Part shown: piece by piece, positions 1-8,302 of the stretch
Position numbering within the stretch: the stretch's first letter is position 1
Layout: the number at the start of each line of letters is the position of its first letter
Assembly: GCF_046244385.1 (NCBI RefSeq)
Contig: NZ_CP176366.1
Location: 2,976,001 to 3,040,000 of the forward strand
Length of the DNA stretch: 64,000 bases
Source of the DNA: Methanospirillum stamsii
Lineage (GTDB): Archaea; Halobacteriota; Methanomicrobia; Methanomicrobiales; Methanospirillaceae
Direction of reading: 5' to 3'
The notes under the pieces: generated by a model
Seen by the model: the letters and a program-made list of their open reading frames with translations, nothing else
What the model was told of the DNA's origin: nothing
Database searches by the model: none
Translations under genes and position numbers: made by a program

Positions 1-537
1 ATTGATGTTGAGAGTTCAAAGCGGTTCGGGATTAAATATCACCTTGCCGACGGGACTGAAGTGTTCCCACCAATTCTGCATTGTTCACCAACCGGGTCTG
101 TTGAACGGGTGTTCTGTGCAATTCTGGAAAATACCGTAAATCAGAAGGTTGCCCACCTTCCAACCTGGCTCACCCCGACCCAGGTGCGGGTAATTCCGGT
201 CACGGACAATCACCTGGCATATGCAAATGACCTTGCAGATAAACTTACCAAGGCACATGTCCGGGTGGATGTTGATGACCGGGACGACTCTTTAAATAAG
301 AAGATTCGTGCAGCCGGAATGGACTGGGTTTCTTATGTCATCGTTGTTGGAGATAACGAAGTTTCGTCCGGCAACCTGACTGTCACTGTCCGGGCACAGT
401 CAGAACCGAATAAACCACATAAGATCTCCTGCAGCTCTGACAAACTGGTTGAAATGATACATGAAGAGACTGCAGAAATGCCCTACAGGCCGATGTATAC
501 TCCCCGTATGCTCTCGTTAAACCCAAGATATATTTAA
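1..537 (+). CDS. thrS: Threonyl-tRNA synthetase, C-terminal part (5' end outside window)
   Basis: The reading frame is open from base 1, so this is the 3' portion of a longer gene. The visible 178 residues hold the end of the class II catalytic core (FPPILHCSPTGSVERVF, motif 3-like, with the arginine that contacts ATP) and then a HGTP-type anticodon-binding domain (VRVIPVTDNHLAYANDLADK, later AAGMDWVSYVIVVGDNEV). The enzyme charges tRNA-Thr with threonine in the cytoplasm. The wording of the core resembles archaeal ThrRS more than the bacterial form. The N-terminal editing domain cannot be judged because it lies outside the window. A T7 run follows the stop. Confidence 0.93.
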   Translation: MDVESSKRFGIKYHLADGTEVFPPILHCSPTGSVERVFCAILENTVNQKVAHLPTWLTPTQVRVIPVTDNHLAYANDLADKLTKAHVRVDVDDRDDSLNKKIRAAGMDWVSYVIVVGDNEVSSGNLTVTVRAQSEPNKPHKISCSSDKLVEMIHEETAEMPYRPMYTPRMLSLNPRYI

Positions 538-538
538 C

Positions 539-545
539 TTTTTTT
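539..545 (+). terminator. Poly-T terminator after thrS
   Basis: Seven consecutive T residues begin two bases after the thrS stop codon. Archaeal RNA polymerase commonly terminates at such T-tracts without a hairpin. The next gene starts at 585, so the ferredoxin gene is probably transcribed separately. This is inferred from sequence only. Confidence 0.45.
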
Positions 546-584
546 CTCCAAAATATTGATTACTTCAAACTTCCATTTCCTCAC

Positions 585-1001
585 ATGGCAAAAAAGCGGC
601 TCGCCGTCATTGACGCCGACCGTTGTGTCGGGTGCCAGTCCTGTATGTTTGCCTGCACCCGGAGACTGGGCTTTGGTGGAGTTGGCAAATCAGCCATTCA
701 TGTCAGTTCAGTTGGCGGAATAGAACGGGGTTTTTCTGTCCGGGTATGCAGAGCATGTCCGGATCCCCCTTGTATCCGTCTCTGTCCTGAAGATGCCCTG
801 GTTCTTCGTCCGGGAGGGGGAGTAATTCTTCATAAGGATAGGTGTACCGGTTGTGGTTCTTGTCTTGATGGGTGTATTATTGGCGCCATTTCCTGGGATA
901 AGGAAGAAAATCATCCGGTCATTTGTATTTATTGTGGTTATTGCGCCAATTATTGTCCTTATGGGGTAATTGAACTACAGGAGGTGAATCCTGATGATTA
1001 A
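585..1001 (+). CDS. Polyferredoxin, electron-transfer subunit for the adjacent AOR-family enzyme
   Basis: This 138-residue iron-sulfur protein has four cysteine groups: CVGCQSCMFAC, CRACPDPPCIRLC, CTGCGSCLDGC and CIYCGYCANYC. Sixteen cysteines could bind four [4Fe-4S] clusters, as in HycB/DmsB-like subunits. It has no membrane segment or signal, so it is probably cytoplasmic. Its stop overlaps the start of the aldehyde:ferredoxin oxidoreductase gene by 8 bases, which implies translational coupling and a two-subunit oxidoreductase. The likely role is to carry electrons from the AOR active site to ferredoxin or another acceptor. The substrate is unknown. Confidence 0.85.
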   Translation: MAKKRLAVIDADRCVGCQSCMFACTRRLGFGGVGKSAIHVSSVGGIERGFSVRVCRACPDPPCIRLCPEDALVLRPGGGVILHKDRCTGCGSCLDGCIIGAISWDKEENHPVICIYCGYCANYCPYGVIELQEVNPDD

Positions 1002-2763
1002 TGATGCCCTTCTTTCAAAAATTCTGGTAATCAACCTTTCAAAATGGGAATATCATACTCTGGAACGGCCTGAACTATTCAGGGAACGTCTTGGCGGGGC
1101 AGGAGTTGCCATACGACTTTTGGATGAGTTTTGTCCGGAAGGGGCAGATCCTCTTGGCCCGGAAAATCCGATAATTCTTTCTGTCGGGGCAGTAACCTCC
1201 CTTTTTCCCCTTGCTTCGAAGTGTGTTGCAATGTTTAAATCACCACTGACCGGAAATTTAGGGGAAAGTCATGGAGGTGGAAGAACTCCGTTTGCCATCA
1301 GGTCAGCAGGGTATGGTGCAATAGTGATAACCGGGGCAGCATCTCATCCGGTATATCTTTCAATAACAAAAGACGGGGTGGCATTCCGTGATGCCCGTGC
1401 TCTTTGGGGAACTGCCAGGAGTGATACGGTTGCCAGGATAATCAGATCAAAAGACGGAACTCCGGGAGCCAGGACTATTCTCCGGATAGGAAGAGCCGGG
1501 GAAAATCTTGTAAGATTTGCAAATGTTACTTCAGAGACTTATCGTCATTTTGGCAGGATGGGTCTTGGAGCAGTGTTTGGATCGAAAAAACTAAAAGCTG
1601 TTTTGGTATCCGGAGATGAACTCATTTCGGTATCTGACCAGAAAAAATACCGGGAGGTTTATGATACACTTTATGAGCAGGTTACTAAATCGTCTCTCAT
1701 GCAAAAATACCATGAAATTGGCACTCCGGTGAATGTAAAATCACTTTCTGCCATGGGATCACTTCCGGTAAAAAACCTCACTGAGCAAAGACTGGATAAT
1801 TCGGATAACCTGTCAGGAGAAGAGTTTGCCAGGCTTTTTTTATCCAGAAGAGTTGCCTGCTCACATTGTCCGGTAAGTTGCATTCATATCGGTCAGATTA
1901 GGATTCCATACCCGAACGATCCTTATTTTTTCAAGACAATACCGGTGAGTTATGATTATGAACTCATTTACAGCCTTGGATTTATGCTCGGAGTTTCTGA
2001 TCCGCAGGATGTTCTCATGTTAATCGACAGTATTGAACAGACCGGTCTTGATGCAATGTCTGCCGGTGTATGTGCAGCCTGGGCTACAGAAGCCATGCAA
2101 AATGGTATTATCGGCCCGCAGGAGACCGGAGTAAACCTGAAGTTTGGAGATACTCCTCAATACCTCCAGTTTTTTGAACTTCTGGCAGGACAATCAAATC
2201 AATTTTACCGGGATATTGGAAAAGGTGCAGAGTATGCAGCATCACAATATGGTGGGACACAATATGCTCTCTCTTTTGGAAAGAACGAAATGCCCGGATA
2301 TCATACGGGGCCGGCGACTTATATCGGGTACATTTGTGGTGCACGGCACAGTCATCTTGATAATGCCGGGTACAGTATTGACCAAAAACCTGTAGAAAAA
2401 TCTCCCGGAACACCTGAAGAAATTGCTGAAGAACTCTACCATGAAGAGGCATACCGCCAGATCTTATCAAGTCTGGTTGTATGTTTTTTTGCCCGTGGTC
2501 TTTATTCCAGGGAAGTAATCCGGGAGGTGCTTTCTATCAGTGGAATTGATATGACCATTGAAGAACTGGATATTCTTGGACGGGATATTCTTTATGAAAA
2601 ATACCTTTTCAAGCTGAGAGAAGGTTTCTCACTAGAACCAGACAAGGTTCAGATTCCATCCCGGATATTTGAACTTTCTTCCGGGAAAGGAATGATCCGT
2701 GAAGAAGAGGTAAGACGGGGAGTTGCGAGATATAAATCCTTGCTAGAAGAAAAATCTCCCTGA
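994..2763 (+). CDS. Aldehyde:ferredoxin oxidoreductase family protein (tungsten/molybdenum pterin enzyme)
   Basis: The 589-residue product has the AOR N-terminal domain (RLGGAGVAIRLL near residues 32-43, then KSPLTGNLGESHGGGRTPFA) and the central CSHCPVSC group. That group, together with a later cysteine in YICGARHSHLD, fits the [4Fe-4S] site next to the bis-pterin metal cofactor. Members oxidise aldehydes or related compounds using ferredoxin. The length is close to that of typical AOR proteins (about 600). The start ATG at 994 follows an AGGAGGTG sequence and overlaps the upstream polyferredoxin gene, its probable partner. The exact substrate cannot be read from the sequence. A MobA-like gene lies far away at 55.8 kb. 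Confidence 0.88.
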   Translation: MINDALLSKILVINLSKWEYHTLERPELFRERLGGAGVAIRLLDEFCPEGADPLGPENPIILSVGAVTSLFPLASKCVAMFKSPLTGNLGESHGGGRTPFAIRSAGYGAIVITGAASHPVYLSITKDGVAFRDARALWGTARSDTVARIIRSKDGTPGARTILRIGRAGENLVRFANVTSETYRHFGRMGLGAVFGSKKLKAVLVSGDELISVSDQKKYREVYDTLYEQVTKSSLMQKYHEIGTPVNVKSLSAMGSLPVKNLTEQRLDNSDNLSGEEFARLFLSRRVACSHCPVSCIHIGQIRIPYPNDPYFFKTIPVSYDYELIYSLGFMLGVSDPQDVLMLIDSIEQTGLDAMSAGVCAAWATEAMQNGIIGPQETGVNLKFGDTPQYLQFFELLAGQSNQFYRDIGKGAEYAASQYGGTQYALSFGKNEMPGYHTGPATYIGYICGARHSHLDNAGYSIDQKPVEKSPGTPEEIAEELYHEEAYRQILSSLVVCFFARGLYSREVIREVLSISGIDMTIEELDILGRDILYEKYLFKLREGFSLEPDKVQIPSRIFELSSGKGMIREEEVRRGVARYKSLLEEKSP

Positions 2764-2905
2764 TTTTATTACTATTACCCAAGAAAAAAATTAATCATAT
2801 CCCGAGCAAAAGAAGTCCTTTGAGTCAATTGAAACTATCGGATTATTGATAATTGATATAACAATTAAACAGATGGCCTTGATTATTACGAGTTGGAGGA
2901 AATAA

Positions 2906-3622
2906 GTGGCACCGGTAATTATCACAGATAACCTTGGAAAAAAATATGGAGATCTGGATGCAGTTAACAGGGTAAATTTTTCTGTTCGTGAAGGTTCATT
3001 ATTCGGTCTTTTAGGTCCAAACGGTTCAGGAAAGACAACCATGATTAAGATGCTGACCGGACAAATCCTCCCTTCCTCCGGGAAAGGATATGTACTTGAT
3101 ATTGATGTCACATCAGATCCGGTAGAGGTTAGAAGATCGGTCGGAATAGTTCCGGAACAGGAGACTCCTCCGAGTTTTCTGACCGTTATGGAGTACCTGG
3201 AATTTGTGGGAGAGATAAGAAAGATCCCAGATCTAGAGAAAAAAATTTTATGGTGGCTTGAATTTCTGGACTTTGGCGATAAAAGAGATGTTCTCTGCAA
3301 AGATCTATCCCGGGGAACAAGACAAAAACTGATGCTGACCCAGGCATTTATTCATGAACCAAAACTGGCACTGATTGACGAACCACTCATCAATTTTGAT
3401 CCGATAATGCAGACAAAGGTAAAAGAATTCTTTGTTTCGTATGTACATCAGGGCAATACGCTTTTTTTATCGACTCACCTGCTTGAGACCGCCGAAGAAA
3501 TATGCACTGATATTGCAATCCTGCATAAAGCAAACCTGCTATTTTGCGGAACAATACATGAGGTATTAGAAAAGAGCGGGCATCTTCCAGAATTTTTCCT
3601 CTCCCTGGTCAGGAGTAACTAA
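2906..3622 (+). CDS. ABC transporter ATP-binding protein
   Basis: This 238-residue ABC ATPase has Walker A GPNGSGKTT, signature LSRGTRQK, Walker B LALIDEP and a switch histidine in LSTHLL. It starts with GTG at 2906, preceded by GGAGGA at a good distance. The protein would energise transport through the permease encoded immediately downstream, whose ATG overlaps this gene's stop by one base. The arrangement of one ATPase plus one large permease is typical of ABC-2-like exporters. The substrate is unknown. Confidence 0.88.
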   Translation: MAPVIITDNLGKKYGDLDAVNRVNFSVREGSLFGLLGPNGSGKTTMIKMLTGQILPSSGKGYVLDIDVTSDPVEVRRSVGIVPEQETPPSFLTVMEYLEFVGEIRKIPDLEKKILWWLEFLDFGDKRDVLCKDLSRGTRQKLMLTQAFIHEPKLALIDEPLINFDPIMQTKVKEFFVSYVHQGNTLFLSTHLLETAEEICTDIAILHKANLLFCGTIHEVLEKSGHLPEFFLSLVRSN

Positions 3623-5028
3623 TGTCCGGACTTTTTTTAAATATGATGAAAGAGGAGTGGAGAATTCATTCCACCATGTTCGGAAGTCTGAACTTTGCAT
3701 TATTTCCGGTACTAATCCTTGCTATGGGATTTATGGGGACATTTCTTATTCCCCTTATTGGGAATACCATGCCCCTTTCTGACCTCGTAATTATTATTCA
3801 TGCAAATTACCTGATGCTCGGAATCATGGTAGGAGCATTCGGTCTTCTTGGAAATGAGGTAATGAATAGGCGGTTTGGACAGGCAAGTCTTCTTGCATAT
3901 TCTGCCCGGACGCTTCCATTAACTCCCCGGTATATCTTCACCATTTTTGTGCTCAAGGATACCTTGTATTATTTCATTCTCTGGATACTACCGCTCGGAG
4001 CAGGATTTCTTATAGGGTCATTTCTTACCGGCATTCCTGTGATTATACCAATCAGATTACTGGTGTCACTTACATTCTCATTTCTGACAGGTATGTCCTT
4101 TGTATTCCTTTTGTCGACAATATATGAACGATCTGCCCGGGTACTTGGTGTCCTGCTGATTGTTACAGGTCTTTGTTGTATTGTTCTGATATTTCTAACC
4201 GGGCAAAATCCTGCATCATTCTTTCCGCCTCTTCTCCTTTTTCACCATTTTTCCATTCTATCATTCATTGGATCCTTTTTCGTGATTATTTTCCCATTTA
4301 TCGCTGCGTTGCTTCTCTATTCTCCGGATATCAAGGCTACAGAAAAAGTATATCACAGCAGGATGAAGCCACTCATCAGAAGTCTGAAATGGTTTCCCAA
4401 TCCCGCACTTGCAGCAAAGGACATGATTGATTTATGGCGGAGCGGTAGTGTAATAGGGCAGTCAATTTTCTCTTTCCTGCTTCCTCTTGTGATTATCTGG
4501 TTTTTTCTATCTCTTCTTGATGAATATGTCTCAATTCTACCGTTACTCTTTACTTTTGCAATGATTACCGGAATTATCGCCTCGACGATGTATACCTGGC
4601 TTACGATGTTTGACTCCTTTAGTGTCTATGCATTATTACCTGTAGATGTTCCAGATGTTATCACCAGTAAAATTACTTCTTTTTCCCTGCTCCAGATAAT
4701 TCCGGCAATTTTTATCTCGTGCATATGTGTCCTTTCCGGAGAAATTTTTTATCTTCTGCCGGTTCTGGTTCTGACTCTTTCGGTTTCCTATTATGTCCTG
4801 GGGGTTACAATCTGGCTTACCGGTCTGTCTCCGAGCGTCCTGGTATATAGTGCCAGGGTGATGGTGCAATATTTCCTGTTAATCGGGGTCGCTATGGCAA
4901 TATTTGGGTCTTTAACCTCGTTTGAACCCTGGTTCGGGATTGTGTCGGTGTTCCTATTTATTCCGGCATATGTGTTCATCAGGATGGGTTTTCGGAGATG
5001 GGACCGGGTTGAACAGGGGATTTTTTAA
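3622..5028 (+). CDS. ABC transporter permease, multi-spanning membrane protein
   Basis: The 468-residue protein is highly hydrophobic, with about twelve predicted transmembrane stretches separated by a hydrophilic segment near residues 235-270. It shares an overlapping stop/start (TAATG) with the upstream ATPase, so the two form one transcription unit and presumably one exporter. No substrate-specific motif was recognised. The size and absence of a periplasmic binding protein gene nearby favour export over import. The assignment rests on hydropathy and gene context rather than on a recognised family motif. Confidence 0.75.
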   Translation: MSGLFLNMMKEEWRIHSTMFGSLNFALFPVLILAMGFMGTFLIPLIGNTMPLSDLVIIIHANYLMLGIMVGAFGLLGNEVMNRRFGQASLLAYSARTLPLTPRYIFTIFVLKDTLYYFILWILPLGAGFLIGSFLTGIPVIIPIRLLVSLTFSFLTGMSFVFLLSTIYERSARVLGVLLIVTGLCCIVLIFLTGQNPASFFPPLLLFHHFSILSFIGSFFVIIFPFIAALLLYSPDIKATEKVYHSRMKPLIRSLKWFPNPALAAKDMIDLWRSGSVIGQSIFSFLLPLVIIWFFLSLLDEYVSILPLLFTFAMITGIIASTMYTWLTMFDSFSVYALLPVDVPDVITSKITSFSLLQIIPAIFISCICVLSGEIFYLLPVLVLTLSVSYYVLGVTIWLTGLSPSVLVYSARVMVQYFLLIGVAMAIFGSLTSFEPWFGIVSVFLFIPAYVFIRMGFRRWDRVEQGIF

Positions 5029-5125
5029 TTTATACCATTTTTGTCGGATATACGTCTTGAACAAGAGCAGTATAACCAAATTTATTGGACTGGTGTCTTA
5101 CCCGATGTATCTTATCGAATAATTT

Positions 5126-5137
5126 CCTATATATCTG
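5126..5137 (+). promoter_or_regulatory. TATA-like box for the Na+/H+ antiporter gene
   Basis: An A/T-rich CCTATATATC sequence ends about 17 bases before the ATG at 5154. With the usual TATA-to-start distance of about 25 bases, the transcript would begin at or next to that ATG, which suggests a leaderless mRNA and supports 5154 as the start. Inferred from spacing only. Confidence 0.4.
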
Positions 5138-5153
5138 GACAGGCCCGGAAATA

Positions 5154-7253
5154 ATGTATGAAAATCTGATTATAGCAAATGAGATAATAATCATTTCACT
5201 CCTTCTTGTAGCAATTTCCGCTTCTTTGATATTGCGGCATCTGAAGTTGCCATATACGATTGGTCTAGTTATTATCGGATTTATCTTCGCTGAATTTATC
5301 GTTCCACATATTACGGCTTTAAAAACAATCGGCCCATACCTTCCGGCAGATGAAATTATTCTCTATATATTTCTCCCGCCCCTGATTTTTGAATCGGCAA
5401 TATCTCTTAATACCCGTCTTTTTTCAAGAAATATAATTCCGATTTTAAGTCTTGCAATCTTCGGAGTTGTCATCTCCGGATGTATCATCGGGTACATGGT
5501 ATCATGGTATTTTGCAATTCCTCTTCTATTTGCACTCCTGTTTGGGGCCTTAATCTCCTCAACCGATCCGGTGGCAGTCATTTCAATATTTAAAGAGATA
5601 GGCGTTCCAAAACGTCTGCAAAGTTTTGTTGAAGGAGAAAGCCTTCTGAATGATGCTGCATCAATCATCATGTTCCAGCTTGTTCTCTTTCTTATCGCTG
5701 AACCAATTATCAAAAATGAAATGAGTATGCTTGATACATCATTTCTTTTCATCAACAATCTTTCAATTTCGTTTATCGGAGGAATGAGTATCGGTATCAT
5801 CGGTGGACTCATTCTCCGGATGATAATGAAGAGAACTCCGCTCTATTCTCATGTTCATCATACGATAACCCTTGTTGCAGCGTATCTTGTTTACCTGATT
5901 GGAGATGAGTCCGGGTTTTCCGGCGTCATTGCGGTTGTGGCCTGTGGGATTCTTGCCGCACGTGCTTCCTCTGACTGGATGGGACCGGACCAGAGAGAAG
6001 AACTTACCATGTTCTGGGAATACATTGGGTACCTTGCAAATAGTCTAATCTTCCTGCTGGTCGGTATAACAATAGCATCTATCAAGGATTTGTCAGTTCT
6101 CCTAAAAGGAGGAATATTGGGGGTTTTATTCCTTGTTATAGTTGTACTTGTTGCACGGTTTATCCCGGTCTTTAGTATCTTCGGGATTTATAATGTTTTT
6201 ACTAAAAACCGTGTTTCTCTCTCATATCAGACGCTCTGTTTCTGGGGAGGTCTCCGGGGTGCGGTCGCCATTGCTCTTGTCCTTTCTATTCCACCTTCTC
6301 TTCCATTCAGAGGACTCATTATGGCGTTCACCGTTACCATTGTTCTGTTTACAATTTTTGTCCAGGGAATAACTATCGGACCTCTTATCAGGATTCTTGG
6401 ACTTGGACAAAGTAAAGAAGTAAACAGGTTTCATAATCTTTTTGCAGATCTTTTTACCGCAAGGGCAGCTGGTTCAGCTATTGAGAGTTCGGCTTTGAAT
6501 GGAGTCATAAATCAGACAATTCTTGATGAATGTAAGAGAGAATACTCAGGAAATATTAGAAAACTTGAAGAATCTCTCATGAAATTTTGGGAGGAGATTC
6601 ACCAGGGTCCTCATCATATTACTGTTATCAGGCTATTCTGGTCTGAAGCACTTCGTTACGAACAAAAACTTTATCGGCGTTTATATGATGACAGGCTTAT
6701 TCTTCCCCTCGTTTATAGCGAATTACAGGATATCTGTACTGTCCGGGAAGAATCAATTCAGTCTGGGAAATACCCGGACGATGACTTGGTTTACCCTTCC
6801 GGTTCACGGTTATATAAAAAATTAATTGATACCTTTCTGTATTCTTTTCCGGATAACCGGATATCAGTAAATATCCGGAAAAGAAGAGAAATACGCCGGA
6901 TATTTATCGCCATTGCAACTGCCATAGCAGCAAATGCAACCATCCGGTATCTTGAAAGGCTATCTTCAGGAACCTGTATTGATACCAATGAGATCTCTGA
7001 TATTTTTCACTATTACCAGAAGATGGAAGATAAATCAATGAGTTATCTTCAATCTGAATCTGTAATCTGCTCTGAAAATATGGTAAAAGTAAGTCGTTAT
7101 CTGGCCGGACGAACTGCAGGTTCAGGGATAATTTCAGTCCTCCGGCAATATCTTGATGAAGGGATAACAGATGAAAAAAATGTTATGCTGCGTATTAATC
7201 AGGTTATCCGGGAAAAAATGAAGGCAGGAAAAGAGATTTACTCTGAATATTGA
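5154..7253 (+). CDS. Na+/H+ antiporter (CPA1/NhaP-like) with a long cytoplasmic C-terminal region
   Basis: The 699-residue protein starts MYENLIIANE and has roughly twelve transmembrane helices in residues 10-425. They include the conserved STDPVAV motif and the FVEGESLLNDAASI motif, which together supply the acidic ion-binding residues of CPA1 exchangers. GLRGAVAIAL near residue 385 is also typical. About 270 hydrophilic residues follow and may be regulatory. The protein would exchange Na+ for H+ across the membrane. An in-frame ATG exists at 5085, but the ATG at 5154 sits just before the hydrophobic core and fits the TATA-like box. The gene ends directly before the IS110-derived hairpin. 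Confidence 0.9.
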   Translation: MYENLIIANEIIIISLLLVAISASLILRHLKLPYTIGLVIIGFIFAEFIVPHITALKTIGPYLPADEIILYIFLPPLIFESAISLNTRLFSRNIIPILSLAIFGVVISGCIIGYMVSWYFAIPLLFALLFGALISSTDPVAVISIFKEIGVPKRLQSFVEGESLLNDAASIIMFQLVLFLIAEPIIKNEMSMLDTSFLFINNLSISFIGGMSIGIIGGLILRMIMKRTPLYSHVHHTITLVAAYLVYLIGDESGFSGVIAVVACGILAARASSDWMGPDQREELTMFWEYIGYLANSLIFLLVGITIASIKDLSVLLKGGILGVLFLVIVVLVARFIPVFSIFGIYNVFTKNRVSLSYQTLCFWGGLRGAVAIALVLSIPPSLPFRGLIMAFTVTIVLFTIFVQGITIGPLIRILGLGQSKEVNRFHNLFADLFTARAAGSAIESSALNGVINQTILDECKREYSGNIRKLEESLMKFWEEIHQGPHHITVIRLFWSEALRYEQKLYRRLYDDRLILPLVYSELQDICTVREESIQSGKYPDDDLVYPSGSRLYKKLIDTFLYSFPDNRISVNIRKRREIRRIFIAIATAIAANATIRYLERLSSGTCIDTNEISDIFHYYQKMEDKSMSYLQSESVICSENMVKVSRYLAGRTAGSGIISVLRQYLDEGITDEKNVMLRINQVIREKMKAGKEIYSEY

Positions 7254-7258
7254 TTATC

Positions 7259-7335
7259 CTTTTTTCCATAAAAAACCGGATCTATTAAGAGGGTAAAACC
7301 TTCAAATCGAATCAGGTTTTTCATGGAAAAAGATA
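7259..7335. repeat. Palindromic remnant of an IS110-element right end
   Basis: Bases 7266-7316, read on the minus strand, match 50510-50560 (the transposase 3' end and right flank of the IS110 element) at 47 of 51 positions. Bases 7315-7335 are identical, on the plus strand, to 50549-50569 of the same element. The segment therefore carries two facing copies of the element's outer end and can fold with arms TTTTTCCAT and ATGGAAAAA. It lies between the antiporter stop and the toxin stop codon. It could be a decayed IS copy or a small non-autonomous hairpin element. Confidence 0.75.
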
Positions 7336-7338
7336 CGG

Positions 7339-7608
7339 TTAATTTTTTCGATATATTGGTTTATGCAGACCTGCTTCAACCACGTAGATAATGAGTTGTT
7401 TATTTTGAATAGAAAGGATAACCCGATATCCACCAACATGAAGAGAATGAAATGGTGATTTGTCTGACCCTTCTAACTTTTGAACCTTTGACCCGGGATT
7501 AATTTTTAATTCACTAATAGTCCGGATTATTTCTTGAGCGATAGGTAACGGGATTTTTTTAAGATTTCTTTTCGCTTTATTAGAATAATTTATTTGAAAA
7601 TCAGTCAT
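7339..7608 (-). CDS. RelE/ParE-superfamily toxin, probable mRNA interferase
   Basis: The 89-residue protein has the compact RelE-like layout: an N-terminal helical part with KAKRNLKKIP, a middle LEGSDKSPFHSLHVGGYRVI strand region and a C-terminal IYVVEAGLHKPIYR. Such toxins cleave mRNA at the ribosome or inhibit gyrase (ParE branch); the sequence alone does not separate these. Its start overlaps the stop of the upstream antitoxin gene by 4 bases. The stop is only a few bases from the IS110-derived hairpin. Confidence 0.85.
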   Translation of the reverse strand: MTDFQINYSNKAKRNLKKIPLPIAQEIIRTISELKINPGSKVQKLEGSDKSPFHSLHVGGYRVILSIQNKQLIIYVVEAGLHKPIYRKN

Positions 7609-7841
7609 TCAACCCCAAATTCTTTCATTATTTCTTCTTCGGTGTGAACCCTTCCGGCTTTAATATCTTCCAGTGCTTCTTCAATTCCTGCTATCTCTTC
7701 GGGCGAAAGGGGATTAGGATCAATGGCACAGGTGATTAAGCGTTTTATAATATCATTGTAAGATTCCTTAGGATACTGTTTAAGTGACTTGAGCTGATCC
7801 TTTACAACCTTCTCAATATAGATGGTGGATGCTTCGGCCAT
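7605..7841 (-). CDS. Antitoxin of the RelE/ParE-type pair
   Basis: This 78-residue acidic protein precedes and overlaps the toxin gene. Its N-terminal part (TIYIEKVVKDQLKSLK, then YPKESYNDIIKRLI) resembles a ribbon-helix-helix DNA-binding fold. The acidic C-terminal half (SPEEIAGIEEALEDIKAGR) is typical of the part that wraps the toxin. The family looks like the archaeal VapB/RelB-like antitoxins. It probably represses its own operon through a site such as the 10-base palindrome just upstream. Confidence 0.8.
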   Translation of the reverse strand: MAEASTIYIEKVVKDQLKSLKQYPKESYNDIIKRLITCAIDPNPLSPEEIAGIEEALEDIKAGRVHTEEEIMKEFGVE

Positions 7842-7855
7842 AGATATATATTAGC

Positions 7856-7884
7856 ACCTATAGGTATTGATAGTATCGACAATA
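7856..7884. promoter_or_regulatory. Possible operator of the toxin-antitoxin operon
   Basis: A perfect 10-base palindrome, ACCTATAGGT (7856-7865), lies 15 bases upstream of the antitoxin start codon on the minus strand. A second, looser inverted repeat (TATTG at 7865-7869, CAATA at 7880-7884) adjoins it. Antitoxins with ribbon-helix-helix domains bind such palindromes. No binding evidence is visible beyond symmetry. Confidence 0.35.
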
Positions 7885-7982
7885 TCAGATATTCACGGCA
7901 TGAAAATATGACATATGCACTGTTAAAAAAGACGTTCAATTCGTGCCCTTATTATGCTTGGAGACTTGAACTTTTGTTAGTA

Positions 7983-8054
7983 AGCCGCTGGAGGGACTTG
8001 AACCCTCGACCTGCTGATTACGAATCAGCCGCTATACCGCTAAGCCACAACGGC
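7983..8054 (-). tRNA. tRNA-Thr, anticodon CGU
   Basis: The minus strand folds into a full cloverleaf. The 7-base acceptor stem pairs GCCGUUG with CAGCGGC. The D arm is GCU/AGC, the anticodon stem GCUGA/UCAGC encloses loop UUCGUAA, and the T arm GAGGG/CCCUC has loop UUCAAGU. The anticodon is CGU, decoding ACG threonine. The discriminator is U, as in archaeal tRNA-Thr, and CCA is not encoded. There is no intron. Confidence 0.95.
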
Positions 8055-8077
8055 GTGCCCTTAATATACGTATGATA

Positions 8078-8089
8078 TCTATAAAATAA
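8078..8089 (-). promoter_or_regulatory. TATA-like box for tRNA-Thr
   Basis: On the minus strand a TTATTTTATAGA sequence lies about 24-35 bases upstream of the tRNA 5' end. That is the distance expected for an archaeal TATA box serving a transcript that starts at or just before the tRNA. Assigned by position and composition only. Confidence 0.4.
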
Positions 8090-8245
8090 TATCCCATTTT
8101 CCGGAAAAAATCACTTTTGAATATTATTCTAAAAAATATAGACAATTAAATAAATATCGGGATTCAATTTAGTTTAAACAAAAAATCGGGGACCCGGGAT
8201 TTATTTTCTTATTGAAATAAATAATGCCTGGCAAAAAAAAATTTC

Positions 8246-8255
8246 ATTTATAAAC
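8246..8255 (+). promoter_or_regulatory. TATA-like box for the exported TPR protein gene
   Basis: The sequence ATTTATAAAC lies 48 bases upstream of the ATG at 8303 and matches the archaeal TATA pattern. It would place transcription start near 8277. The rest of the 8055-8302 intergenic region is A/T-rich and shows no gene. Confidence 0.4.
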
Positions 8256-8302
8256 CTTGTAATAAGAAACTATTTCTCTCACGATTAAGTGATATATATG
8301 GC

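Noticed and set aside
2791..3300. Minus-strand 169-codon frame opposite the ABC ATPase
   Set aside because: The opposite frame has Walker A, signature and Walker B motifs, so this is a shadow frame.
5363..5812. Minus-strand 149-codon frame opposite the antiporter
   Set aside because: The plus-strand frame is a clear CPA1 antiporter; the reverse frame has no recognisable motif.
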